A stretch of 64,000 nt of DNA from Nonomuraea aurantiaca. Its GTDB lineage: Bacteria > Actinomycetota > Actinomycetes > Streptosporangiales > Streptosporangiaceae. The notes below the pieces were generated by a model, which ran no database searches, was not told the origin of the DNA, and saw only the letters and a list, made by a program, of their open reading frames with translations. Both the position numbers and the translations under genes were made by a program. The stretch is from NCBI RefSeq assembly GCF_020215705.1, contig NZ_JAIWNB010000039.1, positions 17,773 to 81,772 on the forward strand. Reading direction: 5' to 3'. This document shows positions 25,469 to 34,453 of the stretch, in pieces (within the stretch, counting starts at the first letter, position 1; each line of letters starts with the position of its first letter).

Positions 25469-28081
25469 CTAGGGACCGGGCGCCTGCCCGGCTCTCTGCT
25501 CGGTGACCGATCCGCTGGGCAACGGCGTGATCACGTTGTTGACCAGCGCGGTCGCCGTCGTGGTGGCGATGGCGATGGTCACGGCGGCCAGCGGGGCGCC
25601 CAAGGCGCGCAGGGTCCGTACGTTCCTGATCCGCCCCCACGGCTCCCCGGCCAGCACCATCAGCCGCCACTCCCACCACAACCCGAGCCCGATGGTGACC
25701 ACGGCGAAGTTCCCCACGGTCACGAGCCACGCGACGAGCGCCTCCTCGGGCGTCTGACCCCCGTCGATGAGCGCGTAGCCCAGCCCGAGTGCGAACGCGG
25801 GCACCTCGCTGACCAGCGCCACCAGCAGGAGCGCCATGGACTTGGCGATCGGCCCCGCGCCGCGCACCCGCGGGTAGAAGTACCCGAACACCCCGCACAG
25901 CGCCGGCAACCACGACAACGACAGACCGGCGACGACGACCTGGTCGGGGGTGGTCAGCCCGCCGGTCGGAGTCTCGACGAGCCGCACTGCCGAGAACGGC
26001 AGTGACAGCACCGCTCCGGCCCAGAACGCGGCCATGGCGTTCTGCCAGGGGGTACGCCCGGCCGTCGTGCTGAGCGCGAGGTCGGAGTCCAGGTCGGCGC
26101 CACGGTTCTCGGCCGCCCGTTCCAGCGCCGTGCGCCGCTCGTCGAAGTCCTGACCCTGGTGCGGCTCGCGCAGCAGGTTCGTCAGCGCGGCGCGTACCGA
26201 CCTGCGCCTGACCATGTCGCGCACGAGCGACCGGTGCTCTTCCTCGGAGACCGGCCGGACCAGTTCGCGGCACGGAGCCCGCAGCAGGACGGACAGACCC
26301 GCCCACCCCAGCAGGATCGTGATCCACATGACGGGGCTGCCCCACCCCACCGGCACGCGCAGGGACAGCAGGACCAGCACGGCCGTATGGAACGGCACCG
26401 TGCCGGCCGACGCCTCGGCGTCCTGCCCGAGGCGCCGCGCACGGACGACGAACATCGCCAGCGCCAGCAACGGCATGCCCATCCACACGACCTCGTAAGC
26501 GAGCCGGTAGAAGAAGTCCAGCCTGGCGTAGACCACGATCCCGATCGCCACCGAGGCGGCCCCCACCCACCACAGCGCATACCGAGGTGCCCATTGGTGA
26601 CCCGCCTCGGTCGCCCAGCCGTACACCAGGGCGGCCCAGCAGAGGGCGATCGGCACCAGCGTCATCGGGATCGTCACATCGATGCCGAGGAACGACGCCA
26701 GCCAGCACAGGCACAGGGCCAAGCCCGCGAAGAGGGTCGCCACCACGCCGGCCTGTACCACCGCCCCGCTCTCACGGCCCGCAGCGCGAAAGGTCGAGAA
26801 GACCGCCAGAAGGGGTACGGCCACCAGCGGCAGGACGATGTACTCCGCCAACACGATCCATTCAGGGCCCCCCGCGGTCAGGCCGAGCCCGATCAGCAGC
26901 ACGGCCACGAGCACGCGGTTCCGGGGGCGGCGCCACCACTCGGCGCCGAGCGCGCCGGCGAAGGTACGCAGCAGCACCATCACGGCGGCCGCGCCCGACA
27001 CCCACTGCAGAGCCGTCCACATCCGGTTCAGCGGCTCCGGCTCCTCCGCCACCGCGCGCGCGTCCCGGCCTTCGAGATACCCGGCGATGAACCCGTCGCC
27101 GTACAGGAATTCGGCGACGGCGGCGGACCGGCCGTCCTGGACGAAGGCCACCCTCGCCGGGCTGTCCCCGCTCAGCCGGAGATGGTGCGCGTCCTGCGTC
27201 AACGGCGGCGGCCCGCGCACTCCGGCCACCGTCAGCCCGGTGGCGGACAGGTAAACGTCGTGCGCGGTCAACCTGGAGACGCCCGGAGCGAGGTACTGGA
27301 TCCCGATGTAGTCGTCTCCGGTCACCCGGCTGTACCCGACGCCTGTATAGGTGATGACGGCCCGGTCAGAGCCGGCGCTGACGACGGGGGTGGCGAAGGC
27401 GACGGCGAGCAACGAGCTCATGGAGTCCGTGGTGATGGCGCCCAGCCTCGCCTGGGCGAACGCCGTGGGCGAGGCACCGGCCGCCCCCGCGCGCACGTCC
27501 GCCACGTCCCGATCACCGGCGGGAACCGTCACCTCGTGCGTCACGAGGACCTTGAAGTAGGCCCATCCGGGCTCGCGCGGATCGACGTTCACCTCAGGGT
27601 GATCACGCCGGTCGTCGGGCCCGGCCGGGGCGAGGAACACCCGGGTCGTGGCGACCCTCGGGTCCCCGGCCGGGCTGGGCGTTCCAGGCCCTTCCGTGAT
27701 CGTGAACCCGGACTCCCCGACCCGGCCCCACTCGCAGCTCACCATGACCCGGTAGCGGCCGGGGCTGAGCCCCCGGCTCAGTTCCACCTCGCCGGAACGG
27801 CCACCGGCGGTGGACTCCGTCAAGGGCGCCTTGTCCGCCCAGGCGTCCGAGACCGCAACGGCATCGTGTTCGCACAGGGCGCTCACCCGCACCCGTTTCG
27901 TGCCGGCCGCAACCATCGCTGGATCGACGGTGACCCGGACGGCGGTGGCCACGGGTTCGGGAGCCTCCGGTGGCGCGGCGGAAGTCTCCGGCCGGAGCGC
28001 CCACAGCACCCCAGCCAGGCCCAGCAGCACGATCCCCGCCGCGAACCACCAGCGGAGCGACCACGCCCGCGAAACTCCCAC
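25469..28081 (-). CDS. Large multipass membrane protein of unknown function
   Basis: The protein has 870 aa. An N-terminal anchor (WWFAAGIVLLGLAGVLWAL) precedes a ~320-residue extracytoplasmic beta-rich region. About 14 membrane helices run between residues ~355 and 850, with a polar cytoplasmic loop at ~610-680 (RSVRAALTNLLREPHQGQDF). The overall plan resembles uncharacterised large actinobacterial membrane proteins such as the DUF6185 type. I cannot confirm that assignment by eye. The gene stands alone, minus strand, with intact codon usage across its whole length, so it is under selection. No enzymatic motif is visible. Confidence 0.8.
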   Translation of the reverse strand: MGVSRAWSLRWWFAAGIVLLGLAGVLWALRPETSAAPPEAPEPVATAVRVTVDPAMVAAGTKRVRVSALCEHDAVAVSDAWADKAPLTESTAGGRSGEVELSRGLSPGRYRVMVSCEWGRVGESGFTITEGPGTPSPAGDPRVATTRVFLAPAGPDDRRDHPEVNVDPREPGWAYFKVLVTHEVTVPAGDRDVADVRAGAAGASPTAFAQARLGAITTDSMSSLLAVAFATPVVSAGSDRAVITYTGVGYSRVTGDDYIGIQYLAPGVSRLTAHDVYLSATGLTVAGVRGPPPLTQDAHHLRLSGDSPARVAFVQDGRSAAVAEFLYGDGFIAGYLEGRDARAVAEEPEPLNRMWTALQWVSGAAAVMVLLRTFAGALGAEWWRRPRNRVLVAVLLIGLGLTAGGPEWIVLAEYIVLPLVAVPLLAVFSTFRAAGRESGAVVQAGVVATLFAGLALCLCWLASFLGIDVTIPMTLVPIALCWAALVYGWATEAGHQWAPRYALWWVGAASVAIGIVVYARLDFFYRLAYEVVWMGMPLLALAMFVVRARRLGQDAEASAGTVPFHTAVLVLLSLRVPVGWGSPVMWITILLGWAGLSVLLRAPCRELVRPVSEEEHRSLVRDMVRRRSVRAALTNLLREPHQGQDFDERRTALERAAENRGADLDSDLALSTTAGRTPWQNAMAAFWAGAVLSLPFSAVRLVETPTGGLTTPDQVVVAGLSLSWLPALCGVFGYFYPRVRGAGPIAKSMALLLVALVSEVPAFALGLGYALIDGGQTPEEALVAWLVTVGNFAVVTIGLGLWWEWRLMVLAGEPWGRIRNVRTLRALGAPLAAVTIAIATTTATALVNNVITPLPSGSVTEQRAGQAPGP

Positions 28082-28138
28082 ACCCGCATGATCCGGCCGA
28101 TCCGCCCATCACGCCATGCCCGGCCGCATGACGACCGG

Positions 28139-28310
28139 TCAGTGCACTTCGGGTGATCCGCCCATCAGGGCCCGCAGTTCCCCCTGTGTGGACGGCTTCA
28201 CCCAGGTCAGCCCCGGTCCGGCGGAGGCGGCCAGCCGGGCCACTGCCTCGCGCAGCAGTTCCTCGGCCGTCGCGTCCGGCCGCTTCTCGCCGCCCCTAGC
28301 GCTCGTGCGC
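28139..28310 (-). pseudogene. C-terminal fragment of an unknown gene
   Basis: The minus strand gives EKRPDATAEELLREAVARLA, ASAGPGLTWVKPSTQGELRA and LMGGSPEVH, then a stop. It is a helical, clearly coding tail whose upstream part is replaced by Tn3 transposase sequence. Family not recognised. Confidence 0.4.
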
Positions 28311-28389
28311 GGACTGCCTCGCCATCCCGGCGGCGTCGCCGATCTGAGTCCAGGACTGGCCATCCTCCCGGGCGCCGCGCACGGCGGGA

Positions 28390-29190
28390 CCGGATGTAGT
28401 CGTTGACCCCGTTGTAGTTCTCCACCACGTTCAGCCCGGACTCGGTCTCGTGTTGAAGATCGCGGTCGCGAAGCCGGCGAGCAAGGAAAATGGTGCGCTG
28501 GGCACGTCCGACCTCCAGCATCGCGGCGTAGGCCGGGTGGGTGGTCTGGCCGGTGAAGCGGCGCAGGAGGGCTTCGGTGGAGGCGGTGCCGGTCCGGATC
28601 GCGGTCGCGTATTTGATCATCAAATCGTAGTTGTTCTCGATGATGTCGGGACGGATCGGGCGGGTCAGCGCCGGGCCGAGCAGCGGGTAGGCGAAGCGGT
28701 CGCTCTTGCCGGGCAGGTACAGCTTCATCGTGTTGATCTGCTTGAAGCGGGCGATCAGGTCGAAGTTCAGCAGCCTGGTGATGCCGAAACCGATGAAGGT
28801 GGCTCCATGGGAACCAACAAAGTTGGTCTCCAGGTCCATGTCGGTGCCGTGCCGCATGGCGCCCTCGACCATGGCGTGGACCTCGGAGGCCGAGCAAGTC
28901 AGCAGCTGGCTGTGGATTGCCATCGAGCCGACGGTGTCGACCGTCCAGTAGATCAGCACGCCACGTTTGGCCCTTTTGTAGCGCGAGTGGTACTCGGTGA
29001 AGATGTTCTGATCGAAGGCGGAGAAGTGGGTGGAGTCGGAAGCCACTGCGGTGGTGCCCTCGCCCCACAGGCAGTTCTGCCGGGCGGCGAAAGTGGCGTT
29101 GGCGATGACCCGGGCCACCTCGCGGGCGCCGGCGACCGATAAGAACCTGCGGCGGGCGTAGCGCAGGTCGTCTTCGGGGTAGGGGTGCTC
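28390..29190 (-). mobile_element. Tn3-family transposase fragment
   Basis: About 265 residues of a Tn3 transposase core are readable. They include YPEDDLRYARRRFL, FTEYHSRYKRAKRGVLIYWT, ASEVHAMVEGAMRHGTDMDL and QRTIFLARRLRDRDLQHETE, ending at NVVENYNGVNDYI. The N-terminal ~600 residues and the extreme C-terminus are missing, so it is inactive. On the right it is joined to an ISAs1 fragment of opposite orientation at about 29190. Confidence 0.85.
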
Positions 29191-29448
29191 GCCGGCGGCC
29201 ACTACCTGCTCATCGCCAAGGGCAACCAGCCCACCCTGCACCGCCGACTCAAGGCCCTGCCCTGGCGCGAGGCCATCCTCAACGACCGCACCGACGAGAC
29301 CGGACACGGCCGCCGCGAGATCCGCCGCATGAAGATCTGCACCGTCCGCCCCGGGCTGCCCTTCCCCCACGCCGCCCAGGCGATCCAGGTCAAACGCGGC
29401 CGCACCGACCACCGCACCGGCAAGACCAGGCCCTGGGCCTCGGCCTAG
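29185..29448 (+). mobile_element. ISAs1-family transposase C-terminal fragment
   Basis: The plus strand encodes GGHYLLIAKGNQPTLHRRLK, ALPWREAILNDRTDETGHGR and GLPFPHAAQAIQVKRGRTDH, ending at a TAG. The KGNQPTL and GHGRxExR blocks are typical of ISAs1/H-repeat transposases. Only the right end of the element is left. Its matching N-terminal half lies 1.2 kb away, beyond the hemopexin-like gene. Confidence 0.8.
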
Positions 29449-29812
29449 TGCTTCTGCCTGCGATGCGCATTACTAATAGCTGAGGCACAATCGTCGGCGG
29501 TCTTGGTCCACGAACGGCTCGGGGTCTTTGTTCCACATCAACTCGATCCACCTCCCCAGAGGTGGATCTGGCCGGGGGGATCATGATGACCCGATGGTCA
29601 TACTTTGTTACCCCTCCACCGCCCACAGCTTGCTACTGGGCAACAATGCCGGAGCCCTGGCCCCGTCGGGCTCCAGGATGGTCCGGGACGATGACATGCC
29701 GATGCCGGGGTGGTCGGGCTCGAAGTCTAGGCGCAGCAAGGCGAGCGAGTGTAGATATGAATAAGTCTCTGGGCGTGATTCGCGTCCGCCGCCGAAGATA
29801 CGAGGATTTCAT
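29449..29812. other. Low-GC leader region of the hemopexin-like gene
   Basis: This is about 360 bases, visibly less GC-rich than the rest of the window, without a convincing gene. It contains the hairpin at 29545-29568 and should include the promoter of the 29813 gene. I could not pick a reliable -35/-10 pair. Confidence 0.45.
29545..29568. promoter_or_regulatory. 9-bp inverted repeat (hairpin)
   Basis: GATCCACCT and AGGTGGATC flank a 6-base loop CCCCAG. No T run follows, so it is more like an operator or IS-end relic than an intrinsic terminator. It sits about 245 bases upstream of the hemopexin-like gene. Confidence 0.45.
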
Positions 29813-30394
29813 ATGGCAATCGATGCCGTAATCCCCTGCGACGTCAGCCACAACGAACCCGTGTTCATGTTCATCAAGGGCGGCGAGGTGCATAGAACCG
29901 ATTGGAGCGTCGGCGCTACTAAGACCCTTGGGGAAATGTGGCGCATACTGCCGAACCAATTCAGGTCTGGAGTCGACGCAGCGGCGCGCTTCCTGCCGGA
30001 TCCACCGACGGACGGAACCGAATACAGGTTTATCAAGGGTGACCAGGTGGTTACCATGAAAGGTGGCTTTCCTAGAAAAGTCGCGAATTTGTGGGAGACG
30101 TGGCCTGACCTGCCGAACGAATTCACGGTCGGAGTCGACGCGGCATGCTTCTCGTGGATCTTAACCGACTGGACTTTCTTCAAGGGCGACAAGATATACG
30201 ACCGCTTAGGTTATATGACCTTGGAGAAAAGGTTCCCCGGCTGGTTGCCATCGAGTTTCAACGAAGGAATCGACGCCGCATGCCTCATCGGGGACGGTTG
30301 GCATATGCTCTTCAAGGGGGATGAGTATTTCTACGATGGCTTGACCGAAAAGATCACTCACCGGTTTCCCACCTTGCCGTCTGGGTGGACGTAG
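29813..30394 (+). CDS. Four-repeat hemopexin-like protein
   Basis: The protein has 193 aa and consists of four consecutive repeats, each beginning [IV]DA and containing FxKGD or FIKGG. They span residues 3-53, 54-107 (YRFIKGDQVV), 108-152 (WTFFKGDKIY) and 153-192 (HMLFKGDEYF), with WP/FP-LP-FxxG at each end. This is the hemopexin blade pattern and exactly enough for one closed four-bladed propeller. There is no signal peptide, membrane helix or extra domain. GAGGA at 29802-29806 supports the ATG. Base composition is lower in GC than its neighbours, and it lies between two ISAs1 pieces, suggesting transfer. The ligand is unknown. Other bacterial hemopexin-like proteins occur singly or in toxin-like settings. 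Confidence 0.85.
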   Translation: MAIDAVIPCDVSHNEPVFMFIKGGEVHRTDWSVGATKTLGEMWRILPNQFRSGVDAAARFLPDPPTDGTEYRFIKGDQVVTMKGGFPRKVANLWETWPDLPNEFTVGVDAACFSWILTDWTFFKGDKIYDRLGYMTLEKRFPGWLPSSFNEGIDAACLIGDGWHMLFKGDEYFYDGLTEKITHRFPTLPSGWT

Positions 30395-30607
30395 CGCGGC
30401 GGAATCTATTGTCCTGAGTCTTCAGTTCTTTGTTGGTCGGTAGGCTGTGGTCATGCCGCAGGGCCGAAGCGTTCTCGGCTGGTGGGACCTACGCGGGCTC
30501 GACCAGGCCGCTGGTGGAGGGCGCCCCTGGGGTGTACATGACAAACGCGACCCCTGATGATCGTTGGTTGTCTACGCCAGTCGATCAAGAACAGGGGCCG
30601 CGTTCGC
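30395..30607. other. Intergenic region with the presumed left end of an ISAs1 copy
   Basis: No gene is supported. CGCGACCCCTG (near 30546) and CAGGGGCCGCG (near 30593) face each other just before the transposase start and may belong to the element's left end. I cannot define its boundary. Confidence 0.35.
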
Positions 30608-30905
30608 GTGCCATCATCCCCGATCGACGTGCTCGCCCGCCACCTGGAGCACGTCACCGTCGCCGACTCACCGACCGACCTGCTCGATCTGCCGGCCCTG
30701 GCCGAGGTACTGGATACGCTGCCCGACCCGCGCAGCCGCCGGGGACGCCGCTACCGGCTCGGCCCACTGCTGGCCTTATCCCTGCTCGCCGTGCTCGGCG
30801 GAGCAACATCGCTGGCAAAGATCACCCGCGCCATCGCCGGATACGACCCCGACCTGCGCGCCCGCGCCGGGCTGCCTGGCACGCCCGGGGCCGGGCACGA
30901 CTTCC
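30608..30905 (+). mobile_element. ISAs1-family transposase N-terminal fragment
   Basis: Starting at GTG 30608, the plus strand encodes LAEVLDTLPDPRSRRGRRYR, LGPLLALSLLAVLGGATSLA and KITRAIAGYDPDLRARAGLP. This is the DDE_Tnp_1-associated N-terminal domain of ISAs1 transposases. Similarity ends near 30905, where an acetyltransferase gene's flank begins. The DDE core is gone. Confidence 0.8.
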
Positions 30906-30992
30906 AGCGGCGTGGGGCGTGGGTGTCGGACAGGGCCACGACGTTCATGCCGGTGGGCTCGCCGAACGTTCCGAGCGGAGCTCGCCGTCGTG

Positions 30993-31430
30993 TCACTGGT
31001 CCGTGGGGCGCAGGCCGGCGGCGGTGGCGACGGCGGCCGATGCCGCGTGGTCGGGGTGGATGTGCGCGACGATGGTGTCGATCTCCTGCCCCTCGCACCA
31101 GCCGACCAGCACTTTCGCCGACTCGCCGGCCAGGCCGCGGCCCTGCCACGGGGTGCCGACCACCCAGGCGAGCTCGGCGGCGCGGCCGTCGATCGTGGCC
31201 TGCACGTACCCCGCCAGACTGCCGTCCTCGCGTAGCTGGATCACCCAGTTGCGCCAGGCGGGCGGTGCGGCGACCAGGCGTTCGTAGCGGGCGCGCAGCT
31301 CCGGTGCCGTCAGAGGCGTACCGCCGATGAAAGCGTGCAGGGCCGGATCGGAGAGCACCTCGGCCATCTCGTCGGCGTGCTCGACCCGCAGAGGCAGCAG
31401 GACGAGCCGGTCGGTTTCGATGGTGTCCAC
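30993..31430 (-). CDS. GNAT-family acetyltransferase, C-terminus shortened by a stop codon
   Basis: The protein has 145 aa: MDTIETDRLVLLPLRVEHAD, GYVQATIDGRAAELAWVVGT, PWQGRGLAGESAKVLVGWCE (acetyl-CoA loop Q-G-R-G-L-A), HIHPDHAASAAVATAAGLRP. It ends TDQ-stop. Downstream in the same frame, HDGE still reads like the usual 'WHDGE' tail of the family, so the TGA probably replaced a Trp TGG. The core fold is complete and may still work. An ISAs1 fragment lies just beyond its 3' end. Confidence 0.75.
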   Translation of the reverse strand: MDTIETDRLVLLPLRVEHADEMAEVLSDPALHAFIGGTPLTAPELRARYERLVAAPPAWRNWVIQLREDGSLAGYVQATIDGRAAELAWVVGTPWQGRGLAGESAKVLVGWCEGQEIDTIVAHIHPDHAASAAVATAAGLRPTDQ

Positions 31431-31486
31431 AGAGCCAACCCCAGGCTTAAGCTTCGCTCGACATGCTCCGGGGTTAGGGGTGGTGG

Positions 31487-34207
31487 ATGGCCGGCGAGGT
31501 GACCCAGCTGACCGTGCGGGTGGTCGATGACGACGCGGACGCGCAGGAGCTCGAACGGCTGACCGCCGTACTCCGTACCGAACTGCTCGAACTGGATGTG
31601 CTGGCCGCCGAGCCCGAGACGGGGGAGGCGCCGCCGGACGCCAGGGCGGTCCTGTCGTTCGCGCTGGGCGGGCTGGTGATCTCGTTCGCGGGCATGGAGC
31701 TGCTCGGGGCGCTCGTGGGCGTGGTGACGGCCTGGCTGCAGCGCGACCAGAGCCGTTCGGTCAAGCTCGGCATCGAGGGTGATGTGCTGGAGCTGACGGG
31801 GGTGGCGACGGGCGAGCAGCGGCGCCTCACCGACGAGTGGCTGCGCCGCCGTCGCGGCAGTGCGCCCAAGGTGTCGAGCGGGTCCCGGACGGAGCTCGGT
31901 GGCACGCGGATGGCGTTGATCGTGGCGAGTGACGAGTACGCCGACCCCGGGCTGCGGCGGCTGCGTGCCCCGGCCCAGGACGCGCAGGCGCTGGCCGGGG
32001 TGCTGGGGGATCCGCGGATCGGCGGCTTCGACGTCCGTACGATGCTCAACGAACCCACGCAGGACGTCAACGAGGCGGTCGAGGAGTTCTTCGCCGACCG
32101 CGATCCCGACGACCTGCTGTTACTGCACTTCTCGGGCCACGGCGTCAAGGATGCGAACGGGGAGCTGTACTTCGCCACCCCCTCCACCAAGCTCAACCGC
32201 CTCGGCGCGACCGCCGTGTCGGCCGAGTTCGTGAACCGGCGGATGAGCCGCAGCCGCTCCCGCCGCGTCGTCCTGCTGCTGGACTGCTGCTACGCGGGCG
32301 CCTTCGCGCGCGGGGCGCTGCCTCGCGCCGGGCTCGGCGTCAACGTCGAGGAGCAGTTCGGCGGGCGCGGCCGGGTGGTGATCACCGCGTCCAACGCCAT
32401 GGAGTACGCCTTCGACGGCGCCGAGCTCGCCGACATCCAGGAGCTGTCGCCCTCCGTGTTCACCAGTGCCCTGGTCTCGGGGCTGGAGACGGGTGAGGCG
32501 GACCGGGACTCGGACGGGTACGTGGCCATCGACGAGCTGTACGACCACGTCTACGACACGGTACGGCGCACCACGCCCAGCCAGACGCCTGGCAAGTGGA
32601 CGTTCGACGTGCAGGGCGAGCTGTACATCGCCCGTCGCGCCCGGCCCGTCAGGACTCCGGTGGCGCTGCCGGAGGAGCTCCAGCACGCCGTCGACCACCC
32701 GATCGCCAAGATCAGGGCGGGGGCGGTGGGGGAGCTGGAACGGCTGCGGCACAGCAGGCACGAAGGGCTGGCGCTGGCGGCGCGGCTGGCGCTGGAGGGG
32801 TTGGCGGGCGATGACAGCCGCCTGGTGTCAGGCGCCGCCGCCAAAGCATTGGACGTCGCCAAGGCCGTGGAAGGCGCCGAGCCCGTCGCCGGTCCGGCGA
32901 CGGCCACGCCGCTCACGGCCAGCCCCTCGTCGGCTGATCCGGAGCCGGCTGACTCGGTGTCGGTTGATCCGGCGACGGCTGCGGCGAGCCCCTCGGGGGC
33001 TGCTTCGGCGGTCGAGGCTCGGGCCGGTGACAGGTCTTCGGCGGCCGCCGTCAGTGGTGCCGCTGCGGTAACGCCATCGGTAGCGAACGTCCCGAAGGCA
33101 CCCGCCCCTGTCCGGCCCGTACGTGATCGTGCCAGGGGCCGGACGCCGACGCCCGAGGTCGCGCAGCCCGCGCCCGAGGCCGAGGCCGTGCAGCCCGCGC
33201 CTGCGTCTCCGCCACCCGCGCCTGCGTCTCCGCCGACTGACGCCCGCACCGCCCCCATGGCCGCGGTCGCCGAGCCGGTACGGCGGCTCATGCCCGTGCG
33301 CGTGCTGTCCCTGGCGGCGGCCCTGTTGCTGCTCGCCACACCGCAGCTCGCGGCCCTCACACCCATCGCGTCGATCTGGCTCGCCCTCCTGGTGACCGCC
33401 ACTGTCCTCGTCGCACTCCTGCCCGCGGGCCGCCAGGAACGGGACGTGGCCGTCGGTGCCACATTCGGGCTGGCCGCCATGTACCTCGGCTATGTGGTGC
33501 TGTTGGGCATGCTGGCCGGACAGAGTTGGCAGGCCGACTCGGCGCCGGCGCTCGTCGGAGGCCTGCTGGCGCTGGCGGTCGTCGGGTTCGAATGGACGTC
33601 CGCGGCGCCCGGCCGGTGGCGGCTCCTCGACGGGTTCCTGGCCGTCCTGGTCCTGGGCACGATCGTCGCCCACCTCGACGGGCCCAACCAGATCACGGAG
33701 GGGCCGGGCGAGACGGGGATCTGGATCGCGACGGTCATCCTGGCAGGCGTCTTGCTCGCGGTGACCGTGCTCCAGGTCGTCCGCAACGCCCGCCGGGGGT
33801 CGGCGCGGCGGCTGCTGGTGCTGGCGCTGGGCCTGGCCACGACGCTGCTCGTGTCGTACGACCTGGTCGAGGTCTACCACCAGAGCACCGGCAGGAACCC
33901 GGTGGCCGCCGGTGTCCAACCGGCGTTCCTCGTGATACTGCTGGTCGCCGCCGGTTCGGCCAGTCCACGGCCGTACTTCCTGCTTGCGGCCAGGCTCTCG
34001 GTGATCGTCGGCTCGCTGTCCGGCGTCGCTTACTACCAGGCTCTGAGCGGCCCGCTGTTCCTGGTAATGGCCCCGTACCAGCCCGCGCGGTTGGTGATCC
34101 TGCTGCTGGCCGCGGGCTGCGCCATGGCCGCGGCCTACCTGAGCCGTCCGCCGGCGGTCGGTGGCGGCGTACAGGAGGCGGTCGGCTCCGCGAACCCGCG
34201 CCCGTGA
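31487..34207 (+). CDS. Caspase-fold (C14) peptidase with effector-associated N-domain and membrane C-domain
   Basis: The protein has 906 aa. Residues ~1-120 resemble the effector-associated constant component (EACC1) module: LDVLAAEPETGEAPPDA, a hydrophobic helix, then a basic beta segment SVKLGIEGDVLELTGVATGE. Residues ~140-395 are a caspase-like peptidase with His218 (LLHFSGHGVKD) and Cys268 (LLLDCCYAGAF). A HEAT-like helical stretch (~410-455) and a long Pro/Ala linker follow. From ~600 about ten membrane helices run to the end. In established work, EACC1 couples effectors such as caspase, trypsin or NTPase modules in actinobacterial conflict systems. Here it suggests a membrane-anchored suicide or signalling protease. 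Its substrate and trigger are unknown. Confidence 0.85.
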   Translation: MAGEVTQLTVRVVDDDADAQELERLTAVLRTELLELDVLAAEPETGEAPPDARAVLSFALGGLVISFAGMELLGALVGVVTAWLQRDQSRSVKLGIEGDVLELTGVATGEQRRLTDEWLRRRRGSAPKVSSGSRTELGGTRMALIVASDEYADPGLRRLRAPAQDAQALAGVLGDPRIGGFDVRTMLNEPTQDVNEAVEEFFADRDPDDLLLLHFSGHGVKDANGELYFATPSTKLNRLGATAVSAEFVNRRMSRSRSRRVVLLLDCCYAGAFARGALPRAGLGVNVEEQFGGRGRVVITASNAMEYAFDGAELADIQELSPSVFTSALVSGLETGEADRDSDGYVAIDELYDHVYDTVRRTTPSQTPGKWTFDVQGELYIARRARPVRTPVALPEELQHAVDHPIAKIRAGAVGELERLRHSRHEGLALAARLALEGLAGDDSRLVSGAAAKALDVAKAVEGAEPVAGPATATPLTASPSSADPEPADSVSVDPATAAASPSGAASAVEARAGDRSSAAAVSGAAAVTPSVANVPKAPAPVRPVRDRARGRTPTPEVAQPAPEAEAVQPAPASPPPAPASPPTDARTAPMAAVAEPVRRLMPVRVLSLAAALLLLATPQLAALTPIASIWLALLVTATVLVALLPAGRQERDVAVGATFGLAAMYLGYVVLLGMLAGQSWQADSAPALVGGLLALAVVGFEWTSAAPGRWRLLDGFLAVLVLGTIVAHLDGPNQITEGPGETGIWIATVILAGVLLAVTVLQVVRNARRGSARRLLVLALGLATTLLVSYDLVEVYHQSTGRNPVAAGVQPAFLVILLVAAGSASPRPYFLLAARLSVIVGSLSGVAYYQALSGPLFLVMAPYQPARLVILLLAAGCAMAAAYLSRPPAVGGGVQEAVGSANPRP

Positions 34208-34453
34208 GGCCGTGACGGTCCGCGCCAGGGACTGGCCGCCGAACTCGCCCGCGATCCACACCGCATCCGGTGGCGCAGAGCCACCCGAGGCGCATCCCGT
34301 CGACCGGGGGCAGCAAGCTCGCCGCACCCTCATCGTGCACATGCACGGGTTGAAGCGCCGTCTTTGGGCGCGGGCGTTTGCCCCGTCAAAGCCTTCTTCG
34401 CCTCTGGCCCAAGAGGCGCGCCGGGCGGGCGGGTCGGAGGGTAGGCAGAGAGT

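Noticed and set aside
26159..28156. 665-codon plus-strand frame opposite the large membrane protein
   Set aside because: Composition is Pro/Arg/His/Gln-rich throughout, while the minus strand gives a coherent multipass protein.
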